A stretch of 64,000 nucleotides of DNA from Stenotrophomonas maltophilia D457 (GCF_000284595.1 NC_017671.1:2947001-3011000); one strand, 5' to 3'. Shown: positions 19,371-27,750, counted from the first letter of the stretch. Made by a program: numbers and translations. The notes: generated from the sequence alone by a model not told the origin.

Positions 19371-20694
19371 AGGCCATCCGCATGGCCGGGGTGTCGCGCG
19401 CCCGCGCATCGACCTCCTGCTGCTGGCGCTGCGCGTGTGCCTGTTCACGTTCCGCACCCACTGCCTGCAGGGCCTGCAGTGACTGCTCGACCGGCGTCTG
19501 CACCGCCCGGTCCGTGGGCATGGAGGCCCGCAGATGCGCCGGATCATTCAACTCGCCCTGCACCACGAACACGTTGCGGCCGGCCGGATGATCGGCGGTC
19601 TGCGCGCTCAGCAGGACATGGTCGGCACGTTCAAGCTGGTTGTGACGCGCCAAGGCCATCACGCTCGCCACCAGGCGCTCGCTGTTCTCATCATGGGTAC
19701 GTCCCGCGCTGGCATCGATCGCGGCCACGCCTTCGCGCACCTGCTGCATCAAGGCGTACTCACGGTGGCCAGGACCAATGTCGGCCAGACGGGTCGGGGC
19801 CTGCGCGGGATCCGGCACGTCGTCCACGGCTGCGGTAAGCGGACTGCGGGTGATGGTCCGGTACGGGTCGTCCGGGTGGAACTGGGTTCGCTTTTCCTGC
19901 CGTTCCAGACGAACCTCGCGCGCGTCGTTGAGTTCGGCGATACGGGCGGGGTCAGTGATCTCCCGCATCGACATATGGCCGCCACCCGCGCTGACACTGG
20001 CCCACTTCCTGTCCGCTTCGAAGTACATCGCGTAGTAGCTGTTGCCACCGATGACGTTCGGATCGACCGCCGAGCGTCCTTCCAATGCCTGGGTAGCTTC
20101 CAGCACGCTCAACCGGGTCAGGTACTGCCCGCCCTTCGCCCATCCCATCTGGCTGATGGCATCGACGCTGGTGTTGCCTACGCGCGGGCCCCCGGCGTAG
20201 TCATTGTTGAGCATGTTGGTCCAGATCTGTTCCAGCTTCTCGGGGCCGCTCTTGTCCGAGGCGGCTTGCAGGAGCACTCGAGGAGTCCAGCAATTGGGGT
20301 CCAGTCTGTGCTGCTCGAAAGCGCGGTCATGAGCCAGCATGACGTCAGCGCCAGGCAGATTCAGCGCGAGATCCGCACGTCCGTTTCCCATCCACGCCTG
20401 TCGAAGCTCCAGATCTTCCCGCAGCAGTGTCCGCCCGAATGCTTCCCACTGGCGCTCGCTCAGCTCGGCATTTGGAAAGCGCGAACCTTCGTCATTCTGA
20501 GATCTGGCATGGCTTTGCGCGTAGGCATTGGCCACGCGTCCAGGCAAACTGTCATTACGTACCACACCTAGCGCCAGCGTACCGTAGCCGTCCGAACCCG
20601 GCAGTTGCGACAGGTAGTTCCAGTACAGCTCACGATTACCGGCATCTGCATAATCGATGAGGATTCTGATGTCCTTCTGGGTCAGGCCGCTCAT
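19369..20694 (-). CDS. XVIPCD-containing X-T4SS effector (antibacterial toxin candidate), copy 2
   Basis: 441 residues from ATG 20694. It has the same architecture as copy 1: an unrecognised N-terminal 300 residues, the XVIPCD at about 305-411, and a Gln-rich tail one residue longer (one extra Gln). Regions conserved between the copies within the putative toxin part include RELYWNYLSQLP, GYGTLALGVVRNDSLPGRVAN, LDPNCWTPRVLLQAA and all of residues 148-300. Variable sites cluster at 61-77, 85-112 and 146-147. It follows its immunity gene by 24 bp. A single promoter upstream of immunity copy 2 could transcribe all four genes. Confidence 0.85.
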   Translation of the reverse strand: MSGLTQKDIRILIDYADAGNRELYWNYLSQLPGSDGYGTLALGVVRNDSLPGRVANAYAQSHARSQNDEGSRFPNAELSERQWEAFGRTLLREDLELRQAWMGNGRADLALNLPGADVMLAHDRAFEQHRLDPNCWTPRVLLQAASDKSGPEKLEQIWTNMLNNDYAGGPRVGNTSVDAISQMGWAKGGQYLTRLSVLEATQALEGRSAVDPNVIGGNSYYAMYFEADRKWASVSAGGGHMSMREITDPARIAELNDAREVRLERQEKRTQFHPDDPYRTITRSPLTAAVDDVPDPAQAPTRLADIGPGHREYALMQQVREGVAAIDASAGRTHDENSERLVASVMALARHNQLERADHVLLSAQTADHPAGRNVFVVQGELNDPAHLRASMPTDRAVQTPVEQSLQALQAVGAEREQAHAQRQQQEVDARARDTPAMRMA

Positions 20695-20718
20695 TGCTTT
20701 CTCCTTGAGCCTCGTCGT

Positions 20719-21588
20719 TTAGCGCGTCCGTGCTGCAGCAAGAACATCGCGAACAGCATCTTCCATGCGTTTCCAGTCTTTCAAGAAAGCTCTCTTGTAA
20801 TGCAGGGAGATGGATAGGCTGTCAGAGATATCGACAAAGTAGTGAACGCATCCGGCAGCCACAGGATCGTCCAGATCAATGACCTCGTCCTGCGTCAGGC
20901 GCACTCCGTCCCCCAGGAACGTTGCGCTATCGCACTTGATGAAGCTTGTCAGTCCCCCAGCACCGTCCCGTGCAACATACCAGTCGCGCTCGAATGCCGG
21001 ATTGCGGACAGGCGGCTTCCCATACCGGGCCTCGTACTTCTTCGCGTACAACACCATCTTCGCTTCATCGATTGCATAGGGCGTCAGGCCCAAGGTCTCC
21101 GGCTGTGCAACGCGTTGATCGAGACGGTCCCTGGGATCCTCCCTTTCCACAGAACCCTCCTCCGTGATGGCTTCATTTGAGGAAAGCCTTGAAAGCGAAG
21201 TCTCAATTGGAATGCGATCGATGTAGTTGATACGAACAGCAATCTCCTTCCGGAAATCATTCGTACGCGGATTGGCCCGGGCACCCGGCGGCGTCGGCTT
21301 CATGTCCGGCCACTCGATGACCAGCGTCACGCCCTCGCCGGGCCACGGTGCGATCTGGCTGTCCAGGTAGTTGGCCGGAATGCGGAAAGTGTTCGGCCCG
21401 AGCTTCACGTCCACGGGCGCATCGGTATAGGTGTGGCCGTTGATCGTGCGGCCGGTCTGGGGTGCGCCGGACATGGCGGGATTCCTTTCGTGTTCGGTGG
21501 ACGGCGGCCGTGCACACGCGCTGGCACTCGTTGCGACGGCGAGTGCAAGCGTCAGGCAACGGCCGGGGGACATCACGTGCATGGGCAT
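20719..21588 (-). CDS. Putative X-Tfi immunity lipoprotein, copy 2
   Basis: 289 residues from ATG 21588. The signal sequence is nearly identical to copy 1, with the lipidation site at ASAC. The N-terminal mature domain is conserved with copy 1. From Ala/Arg119 onward the sequence diverges, while keeping YIDR-x-PIETSL, GLTPYAIDE, YEARYGKPP, FIKC, AAGC-x-HYF and KRAFL-x-DWKRMEDAVRD. The divergent half is therefore one fold with altered surface residues and not an unrelated domain. It is first in the four-gene minus-strand array. Confidence 0.7.
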   Translation of the reverse strand: MPMHVMSPGRCLTLALAVATSASACARPPSTEHERNPAMSGAPQTGRTINGHTYTDAPVDVKLGPNTFRIPANYLDSQIAPWPGEGVTLVIEWPDMKPTPPGARANPRTNDFRKEIAVRINYIDRIPIETSLSRLSSNEAITEEGSVEREDPRDRLDQRVAQPETLGLTPYAIDEAKMVLYAKKYEARYGKPPVRNPAFERDWYVARDGAGGLTSFIKCDSATFLGDGVRLTQDEVIDLDDPVAAGCVHYFVDISDSLSISLHYKRAFLKDWKRMEDAVRDVLAAARTR

Positions 21589-21658
21589 TCCATTGCAGGG
21601 TTCCAGCGCCACTATAGGGAACCGGGCGTCAACGGAACAGGAACCGCGTCGCAGCCCT

Positions 21659-22066
21659 TCACGGCACCAGGCAGCGTTCCACCTGCAGCGACAGCGCCTG
21701 GCAGGCGTTGAACAGACCTTCGACCACGGCGGCGGAGGGACAGCAGGCAGGATCGTCGTTCTCCCGTGCCACATGCGCGGCATGCAGCACCGCGGTCAAC
21801 GCCGTGATGCCCGAAACGCTGCGGGTCGCCAGGGCCATGTCGAAGGCGCGGCCGGGGCTCAGGCACATTTCACTCCAGGCCTCGCCATCAGCGCGCAGGT
21901 TCCTGCCGTGGCCTTTCAGGTGTGCAAAGAATGCCGATGGGGTGACGAACTCGGCTGATTCGCGGAGCGCGTCCTCCAGCGTTTCGGCCAAGGCAGCGGG
22001 AAGATCAAGTACAGCGGCACCCAGCAGCGCGTGCAGGCGGGGATGGTCGGGAAGACGTTCGGGCAT
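21659..22066 (-). CDS. Hypothetical protein
   Basis: 135 residues from ATG 22066, preceded by GAGG at 8 nt. No signal peptide or membrane segment. It is leucine- and alanine-rich, with three cysteines in the last third (DPACC..., NACQ, ERCL) and a helical C-terminus (AAVVEGLFNACQALSLQVERCL). No family is recognised. It lies just upstream of the effector array on the same strand, with about 70 bp between its stop and immunity copy 2. Cotranscription is possible but not shown. Confidence 0.55.
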   Translation of the reverse strand: MPERLPDHPRLHALLGAAVLDLPAALAETLEDALRESAEFVTPSAFFAHLKGHGRNLRADGEAWSEMCLSPGRAFDMALATRSVSGITALTAVLHAAHVARENDDPACCPSAAVVEGLFNACQALSLQVERCLVP

Positions 22067-22553
22067 GACGGCAACCTCACGATGTGGCCACCTGCAGATG
22101 CAAGGTGGCGGACGGTGCGGGTTGGCGTGCCGGATACGTAGTACGAAAGCCGACGGGCCCTAAGACCCCCACGCACCATCCGCCATGAACTGACAGAAGG
22201 TGCATTGTCGTGATCGCAACATACGTTGCAACTACGACGCCTTGTACTACGTAAGTTCGGGACGCCAATCCCGGCCACGGCGAATGCTTTGGCGCGGCCA
22301 TGGTTACCGCCCTGAACCGGCGGTGGAAAGCAGGGAAATCCTGATCGATCACGTCGCTACGTTGGTTGCGTCAGTGGATGTCGAGTTGTCCATTGACTGG
22401 CGTTCTTCGCCAGCAGGCGACTCCTATCGACGCGTACTTTCCGGACGCCCTGTCCAGCCGTATACGACATGCGCGCTGCCGGTGCCAAAGACCCGCCGCT
22501 GGCTGTGGGCGTTCGCGAAACCCGCATGCGGCAAGCGCAAGGCCGCTCAGCCT
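22067..22553. other. Intergenic stretch without a supported gene
   Basis: About 490 bp between the hypothetical protein and the HxlR regulator. Codon use in every frame is less biased than in neighbouring genes, and no frame gives a convincing product with a ribosome-binding site. A short frame on the minus strand (22077-22352) has no recognisable features. No repeat or strong hairpin was seen. Confidence 0.5.
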
Positions 22554-22901
22554 TCAGCTATCGCCTTGGGTGCTCTGATAGCCACGATAGGTTTCACCCC
22601 ACTCGCGCATGGCCAGCAGCACCGGTACCAGCGTGCGCCCGAACTCGGACAGCTCGTATTCCACTTTCGGCGGCACTTCCGGGTACACGTGGCGGATCAC
22701 CACGCCATCGGCTTCCAGTTCACGCAGCTGGCTGGTGAGCATGGACTGGGTGGCATTGGGCACCCGTCGCGTCAATTCCATGAAACGCCGCTTGCCGGTC
22801 ATCAGGTGAAACAAAATGATCGGCTTCCACACGCCGCCGATCACCGACAGCGTGACTTCCACCGCGCAACCGCTCTTGCCGTCCCACCGTTTGCTACGCA
22901 T
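22554..22901 (-). CDS. HxlR-family winged-helix regulator
   Basis: 115 residues. It has the typical HxlR pattern: Cys12 followed by AVEVTLSVIGGVWKPIILFHLMTGKRRFMELTRRVPNATQSMLTSQLRELEADGVV, with YPEVPPKVEYELSEFG in the wing. The single N-terminal Cys is the redox- or quinone-sensing position in related regulators. It is divergent from the quinone oxidoreductase gene across about 100 bp, which suggests it represses that gene and responds to electrophiles or quinones. Confidence 0.9.
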   Translation of the reverse strand: MRSKRWDGKSGCAVEVTLSVIGGVWKPIILFHLMTGKRRFMELTRRVPNATQSMLTSQLRELEADGVVIRHVYPEVPPKVEYELSEFGRTLVPVLLAMREWGETYRGYQSTQGDS

Positions 22902-23004
22902 GCATACTCCGGAAAACCATAGTACCTACGGAAAATCGTCGTTCTTGTTGCGATAACGGTGCGAGCCTAGCATGGGGCCATCCACTGAACGTGAGCCCCC
23001 AACC

Positions 23005-23994
23005 ATGAGTTTCAAGGCGCTGCTGACCCGCAAGACGAACGACGGCGTATCCACGGAACTGGTCGATTTCAATGAAGCCGACCTGGTGGACGGCGACGTC
23101 CTGGTACAGGTCGAGTACTCCACGCTCAACTACAAGGATGCGCTTGCCCTCACGGGCAAGAGTCCGGTCATCCGGACGTTCCCGCTCATTCCCGGCATCG
23201 ATCTGGCAGGCGTGGTGCTGGAATCCAGCAGGGCCGACTTCAAGCCAGGCGACCGCGTTGTGCTCAATGGCTGGGACCTGAGCATGGGCCACCACGGCGG
23301 CCTGGCACAGCGCGCCCGCGTACGCGGCGAATGGCTCAACCGGATTCCCGGCAACCTGAGCACCCGCGACGCCATGGCCATCGGCACCGCTGGCTATACC
23401 GCGATGCTGTGCGTGCTGGCCCTGGAGCATGCAGGGGTGACGCCTGCACAGGGCGATGTGCTGGTTACCGGTGCCAACGGCGGCGTCGGCTCGATTGCGG
23501 TGGCGATCCTTTCAAAGCTGGGTTATCGCGTGGTGGCCGCCACCGGGCGGCCGGAGCACGCCGAGTATCTGCACAACCTGGGTGCGGCCGAGATCATCGA
23601 TCGTGCGCAGCTCTCGGAGCCGCGCGAGCGGCCGGTGAGTGCCGAGCGATGGGCCGGCGTGGTGGATGTGGCCGGCGGCCCAACGCTGGTCAATGCCATC
23701 GCCGAAACGAAGTACCGCGGTGCCGTGGCCGCCTGTGGCCTGGCCCAGAGCGATGCACTGCACGGCTCGGTGCTGCCCTTCATCCTGCGCAATGTGACCC
23801 TTGCGGGCGTGGATTCGGTGAATGCCCCACAAGAGGTTCGCCAGCGCGCCTGGGATCGGCTCGCGACCGACCTGGACCCGCAGAAGCTGGAAAGCACCGT
23901 GCAGCAGATCGGCCTCGCCGAGGTGCTGGATGTCTATGAGCAGATCATCCCCGGCAAGGTGCGTGGCCGCATTGTCGTGGATGTGAACGCCTGA
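23005..23994 (+). CDS. YhdH/AcuI-type quinone or acryloyl-CoA reductase (MDR family)
   Basis: 329 residues from ATG 23005. This is a zinc-free medium-chain dehydrogenase/reductase with STLNYKDALALTG near residue 48 and the Rossmann motif VLVTGANGGVGSIAVAILSKLGY near 155. These are signatures of the YhdH/YhfP subfamily, NADPH-dependent reductases of quinones or acryloyl-CoA. The neighbouring HxlR regulator favours a role in quinone or electrophile detoxification. Confidence 0.85.
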   Translation: MSFKALLTRKTNDGVSTELVDFNEADLVDGDVLVQVEYSTLNYKDALALTGKSPVIRTFPLIPGIDLAGVVLESSRADFKPGDRVVLNGWDLSMGHHGGLAQRARVRGEWLNRIPGNLSTRDAMAIGTAGYTAMLCVLALEHAGVTPAQGDVLVTGANGGVGSIAVAILSKLGYRVVAATGRPEHAEYLHNLGAAEIIDRAQLSEPRERPVSAERWAGVVDVAGGPTLVNAIAETKYRGAVAACGLAQSDALHGSVLPFILRNVTLAGVDSVNAPQEVRQRAWDRLATDLDPQKLESTVQQIGLAEVLDVYEQIIPGKVRGRIVVDVNA

Positions 23995-24138
23995 CGCCTG
24001 CCGCGCCGGCGAGGGTGCAATGCCATCGCTGGCGCGCGTGCGCGAGTGACCGGAATCCCAGCGCGCCATGCCAAGCCGCCTTATCATGGGGCGGCAAGGG
24101 CACTTTACGCCCGGTGACGTACGCAAGGCAGTATCTGG

Positions 24139-26898
24139 ATGTCTATGGAATGGCGCCCCTCGGGCTGGGGCCAGCGTGTGACCCGCTCGCCGGACTGGCA
24201 GTTGCAGCTGGATGGCGAACAGCTCGCGCTTTTGATCGACGGCAGGCAGTACCGCCAGCATGTGGCGAACGAACACAGCGTGCGGGTCGTTCGCGGCGTG
24301 CTCTGGTCCCGGGTCGAACTGACGACCGAGCGCGGTGAAGCACTGTCCGTGGATGGGCTGCCCAACAGCCAGGGCTCCCGGCTTGCGGCGGCGCTGCAGC
24401 AGGTGCACTTTGCGCGCACCACACGGGGACGCAAGGCCCTGTTTGACACGATCCTGGAGCAGATCCAGGCGTGGCTGGCCGAAGCAGACGCGCTTACCGA
24501 CCGAGGCACCACCGGACGCCGCTGGATCACCCACGAACAGCAGCAGGCGTTGCTGGCCGACCGCCCCGCCCTGCCCCTGCCGCCCGCCGAGCTGGAGCAG
24601 CTGTTCCTCGACGAGGAGGTGCACGACGACCTGCACGCGCCCGGCCACCGCATGGCGCTGGACGCCCTGCACGACTGGCAGCTGGATTGGCCCGCCGTCT
24701 GGGCCGAGGCCAACGCGACCATGGCAGAGCGCGAACGGGTGCTGGCCAAGGACTTCCTGGACCGGGTCGAGAGCAAGCCCCTGACCGAGGAACAAGCCCA
24801 CGCCGTCATCTGCTTCGACAACCGGGTACAGGTCGTGGCCGCGGCCGGCTCTGGGAAAACCTCCACAATGGTCGCCAAGGCCGCTTATGCCATCGACCGC
24901 GGCTTTGTCGAACCCGAACGGATCGTGATGCTCGCCTTCAACAAGGACGCCGCCCAGGAGCTGGAGGAGCGCGCGCAGCGATGCTTCGACCGGCTCGGCA
25001 TGGGCGACACCGTGGTGGAAGCCCGGACTTTCCACGCCCTGGGCCTGTCCATCATCGCCAAAGCCACAAGGCGCAAGCCGGATATCCCGGAATGGGCGGT
25101 CGACGCGACGCTGGGCTTCAACAAGCTGGCCGAACTGGTGGACGACCTGAAGGACCGCTCGACCCATTTCCGCACCCAGTGGGACATGTTCCGCCTGGTG
25201 TTCGGGCGCGACCTGCCGCCGTTCGGTGCCGACATGATGGCCGATGGTTACGACCGCGATGGCACGCCCTACATCCGCACCCTGAAGGGTGAGCGGGTGA
25301 AGAGCCTGGAGGAGTGCGTCATCGCCGATTGGCTGTTCTACAACGGCGTGGCGTACGACTACGAGCGGCGCTACGAATTCGATACCGCGACAGACACCCA
25401 TCGCCAGTATCGCCCGGACTTCTACTATCCGGACGCCCAGCTGTATCACGAGCACTTTGCGCTGGATGCCGATGGCCAGCCGCCGAAGCACTTTGCCAAC
25501 TACAGCGAAGGGATGCACTGGAAGCGCCAGCAGCATGTGGCGCGCGGCACCGCTCTGGTCGAGACGACGTCGTTTGGCCTGCGCAGTGGACAGGCCCTGC
25601 AGCATCTTGCCGAGCGGCTTGGCGCGTCTGATGTCGAGCTCGACCCGAACCCGGACCGCGAGCTGCCTGATCAAGGCGCCAAGCCGATGCCGGACGCAGA
25701 CCTGATTGGCCTGATGCGCACCTTCATTGCCCATGCCAAGAGCAACTGCCTGACACTGGACGATATGGCGGCGCGCCTGCGGCAGATGCCCGAGGATCAG
25801 TTCAAGGAACGCTACCGGCGCTTCCTGGAGATCGCCGGGCCGGTTTTCCAGGCCTGGGACAACGCACTGGCTGACGAGCGCAGCATCGATTTCGAGGACA
25901 TGCTCAACATGGCGGCCGGGCTGCTGGAACAGGGCCACTATGAATCGCCCTACGACCTGGTGATGGCCGACGAATTCCAGGACGCATCGCGCGCCCGCGC
26001 GCGCCTCTGCCGTGCCCTGGTCAGCCAACCGGGCCGCCATCTGTTTGCGGTGGGCGATGACTGGCAATCGATCAATCGCTTCGCTGGCGCCGACGTTGCG
26101 GTGATGACTGGATTCCGCGAATGGATGGGCCATGGCCAGGTGCTGAAACTGGAGCAGACGTTCCGCTGCCCACAGGCACTGTGTGATGTGTCCAGCCGCT
26201 TCATCAGCCGCAACCCCGCGCAGATCGCCAAAAACGTTCGCTCTGCTGCGCCGGCAATGGGCCCGGTGCTGCAGGCGTTCCAGATGAACCGGCGCGAGGA
26301 GGTGCAGGATGGCGTTCGCCAGTACCTTGCGAAGCTGCACCAGCAACTGTTGTCAGGTGCAGTGCCGCAGGGCCGCACCGGGCGCGTGACGGTCTTTGTT
26401 CTGGGGCGGTATCGCGCGGATCGCGGTGCGATGCCTTCGGATTGGAAGACGGCCTTCGGCAGCACGATGGACGTCGAGTTCCTTACCGCACATCGATCGA
26501 AGGGGCGCGAGGCGGACTACGTGATCCTGCCGGGCATGATCAACCGCAGCTTCCCGAGCCTGCGCGCGGATGACCCGGTGCTTTCGCTGGCAATGCCGGA
26601 CGGCGATACCTATCCGCTGAGCGAAGAACGGCGCCTGTTCTATGTCGCGCTGACGCGTGCGCGACGGTCGGTCGCGATGTTCACCCTGCAGGGCAAGCAC
26701 TCGCCATTCCTGGATGAGCTGGTGAAGGACGGGGCAGTGGAAGTAACCGCGATTTCAGGCGCGGCCATCCACGATGAGCGCTGCCCGGTGTGCAAGGTGG
26801 GCGTATTCGTGGACCGGAATGGGCCACATGGGGCTTTCCGGTCGTGCTCGAGTTACCCGTTGTGCCACAACAAGCCAACAGGTGGGCGTCGGGGCTGA
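24139..26898 (+). CDS. UvrD/HelD-like superfamily 1 helicase with nuclease-like insert and topoisomerase zinc finger
   Basis: 919 residues (ATG 24139 or 24145). The N-terminal 200 residues resemble the accessory region of helicase IV. Walker A is AAAGSGKTSTMV (Lys240), motif II DEFQD starts at 611, and later SF1 motifs are present (GDDWQSINRFAGA, EQTFRCP, LTAHRSKGREADYV, RRLFYVALTRAR). Between motifs Ia and II (about 385-460) is an insert EECVIADWLFYNGV...YRPDFYYPD...YHEHFAL that resembles a PD-(D/E)xK nuclease core with His in place of the usual Lys. The C-terminus has a C4 finger at Cys882, 885, 903 and 909, like topoisomerase I. The protein probably unwinds recombination or stalled-fork DNA. 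Confidence 0.85.
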   Translation: MSMEWRPSGWGQRVTRSPDWQLQLDGEQLALLIDGRQYRQHVANEHSVRVVRGVLWSRVELTTERGEALSVDGLPNSQGSRLAAALQQVHFARTTRGRKALFDTILEQIQAWLAEADALTDRGTTGRRWITHEQQQALLADRPALPLPPAELEQLFLDEEVHDDLHAPGHRMALDALHDWQLDWPAVWAEANATMAERERVLAKDFLDRVESKPLTEEQAHAVICFDNRVQVVAAAGSGKTSTMVAKAAYAIDRGFVEPERIVMLAFNKDAAQELEERAQRCFDRLGMGDTVVEARTFHALGLSIIAKATRRKPDIPEWAVDATLGFNKLAELVDDLKDRSTHFRTQWDMFRLVFGRDLPPFGADMMADGYDRDGTPYIRTLKGERVKSLEECVIADWLFYNGVAYDYERRYEFDTATDTHRQYRPDFYYPDAQLYHEHFALDADGQPPKHFANYSEGMHWKRQQHVARGTALVETTSFGLRSGQALQHLAERLGASDVELDPNPDRELPDQGAKPMPDADLIGLMRTFIAHAKSNCLTLDDMAARLRQMPEDQFKERYRRFLEIAGPVFQAWDNALADERSIDFEDMLNMAAGLLEQGHYESPYDLVMADEFQDASRARARLCRALVSQPGRHLFAVGDDWQSINRFAGADVAVMTGFREWMGHGQVLKLEQTFRCPQALCDVSSRFISRNPAQIAKNVRSAAPAMGPVLQAFQMNRREEVQDGVRQYLAKLHQQLLSGAVPQGRTGRVTVFVLGRYRADRGAMPSDWKTAFGSTMDVEFLTAHRSKGREADYVILPGMINRSFPSLRADDPVLSLAMPDGDTYPLSEERRLFYVALTRARRSVAMFTLQGKHSPFLDELVKDGAVEVTAISGAAIHDERCPVCKVGVFVDRNGPHGAFRSCSSYPLCHNKPTGGRRG

Positions 26899-26998
26899 AT
26901 GCCGCTCCCTCCACATATGCCTGCCTGCATCAGGGCACATAGGCACCGTCTCGGTTTCGCCCCCGGCACGATCCGCGCCATGGCGTTTCCGGAAGCGA

Positions 26999-27025
26999 AA
27001 AAGCCCCGGCAGGACCGAGGCTTTT
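26999..27025. terminator. Rho-independent terminator, possibly bidirectional
   Basis: An 11-bp stem AAAAGCCCCGG/CCGAGGCTTTT with one mismatch and a 5-nt loop, with A-run and T-run on the two sides. It lies between the convergent helicase gene and the small Cys-rich gene and could serve both. Confidence 0.75.
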
Positions 27026-27087
27026 GTCTGGAGGGTGGCAAGGTTGCAGGGTATCGCAAGGTCCCCACACGTCCCCGCCGCGCCCTG

Positions 27088-27291
27088 CTACGGGATAATG
27101 CAGCCGTTCAGACGCAGGCATTGCATATAGTTCCGGGTGCAGATACTCAAGTTTGTACCTGACGCCTCGCATGCAATGTATTGGACCTCGCAGACGGAAC
27201 AAGGGCCGGGGGCTTTCGCCGTGGCGCTACCGATTCCAAAGGTCAACGCACAGGCCGCAACAGCAACAGAAAGCTTGAATCCAATCTTCAT
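27088..27291 (-). CDS. Small secreted cysteine-rich protein
   Basis: 67 residues from ATG 27291. A clear signal peptide (KLSVAVAACALTFGIGSATA) leaves a mature peptide of about 42 residues with six cysteines in the pattern C-x2-C-x6-C-x9-C-x6-C-x5-C, suited to three disulfides. No family is recognised. The frame is open further upstream, but only this start gives the signal peptide. It converges with the helicase across a terminator. Confidence 0.65.
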   Translation of the reverse strand: MKIGFKLSVAVAACALTFGIGSATAKAPGPCSVCEVQYIACEASGTNLSICTRNYMQCLRLNGCIIP

Positions 27292-27499
27292 GCCATGACT
27301 CCGTTGGTCGCCCTCCTTGGGCATCCGAAGCCTAGCGCGGGTGCCGGGTGCATTCAAATTTCCCGGCGCGAACGTTTGTGCACTTGAAATGATTACCGCC
27401 CTTGAATGAAGCAGTTCCCTGTTGTCAGAGGAATGCACCGGTTTATTCGTTCAACTGACCCTCGCGACCGGATGGCTGGCCAGCAAGGGCCGTAGCAAC

Positions 27500-27524
27500 A
27501 AAAAAGCCCCTGTTCCCAGGGGCT
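27500..27524 (-). terminator. Terminator of tRNA-Ser
   Basis: Stem AGCCCCTG/CAGGGGCT with a TTCC loop. Read on the minus strand it is followed by six T residues (AAAAAA at 27499-27504 on the plus strand), 12 bp after the tRNA 3' end. Confidence 0.85.
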
Positions 27525-27536
27525 CTTTGAAACAAC

Positions 27537-27626
27537 TGGCGGAGAGAGTGGGATTCGAACCCACGGAAGGTTTAACCCTTCGCCGGTTTTCAAGACCGGT
27601 GCCTTAAACCGCTCGGCCATCTCTCC
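27537..27626 (-). tRNA. tRNA-Ser (anticodon UGA), CCA encoded
   Basis: Read on the minus strand: 7-bp acceptor stem GGAGAGA pairing with the 3' end, D-arm GGCCGAGCGGTTTAAGGC, anticodon loop CTTGAAA with anticodon TGA, a long class II variable arm, T-arm GGTTCGAATCC and 3' CCA. It decodes UCA and related Ser codons. No integrase or attachment duplication is seen beside it. Confidence 0.97.
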
Positions 27627-27750
27627 AATCGGGTCCCGGTCGCCCGGGCAGCGCCGTATTCTCGCACGTGAAGGGCATTTGCCCAAGACCACCTTGCCCC
27701 TGCCCTCCGCATCCGGCACGGTGGGGGCCTTCACCGCACTCGGAGCCGCC

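Larger units (their letters stand above)
17021..21600 (-). repeat. Tandem duplication of an immunity-effector cassette, with a divergent core
   Basis: Two copies of an approximately 2.23-kb unit lie in direct tandem (about 17022-19247 and 19370-21600, offset about 2.35 kb). Aligned by eye, the outer parts (17022-17902 with 19370-20253, and 18892-19247 with 21245-21600) are nearly identical. The central block (17903-18891 with 20254-21244) differs heavily, including at synonymous sites. The switch is abrupt: identity ends at base 17902/20253 and resumes at 18892/21245. Each copy encodes an immunity-type lipoprotein followed by an XVIPCD effector. Confidence 0.85.

Noticed and set aside
17021..21600. 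Effector array considered as phage or transposon cargo
   Set aside because: No integrase, transposase, terminal repeats or attachment duplication found; composition is like the rest of the chromosome.
22200..22922. A 240-codon plus-strand frame over the HxlR gene
   Set aside because: It is antisense to the well-recognised HxlR regulator, and the part outside has no coding character.
23512..26346. A 944-codon minus-strand frame opposite the quinone reductase and helicase
   Set aside because: Runs across two well-supported genes and their intergenic gap, with shadow-like composition and no domain.
27537..27626. tRNA-Ser considered as an attachment site for an island
   Set aside because: No direct repeat of the tRNA 3' end and no integrase within view; the genes on both sides look chromosomal.
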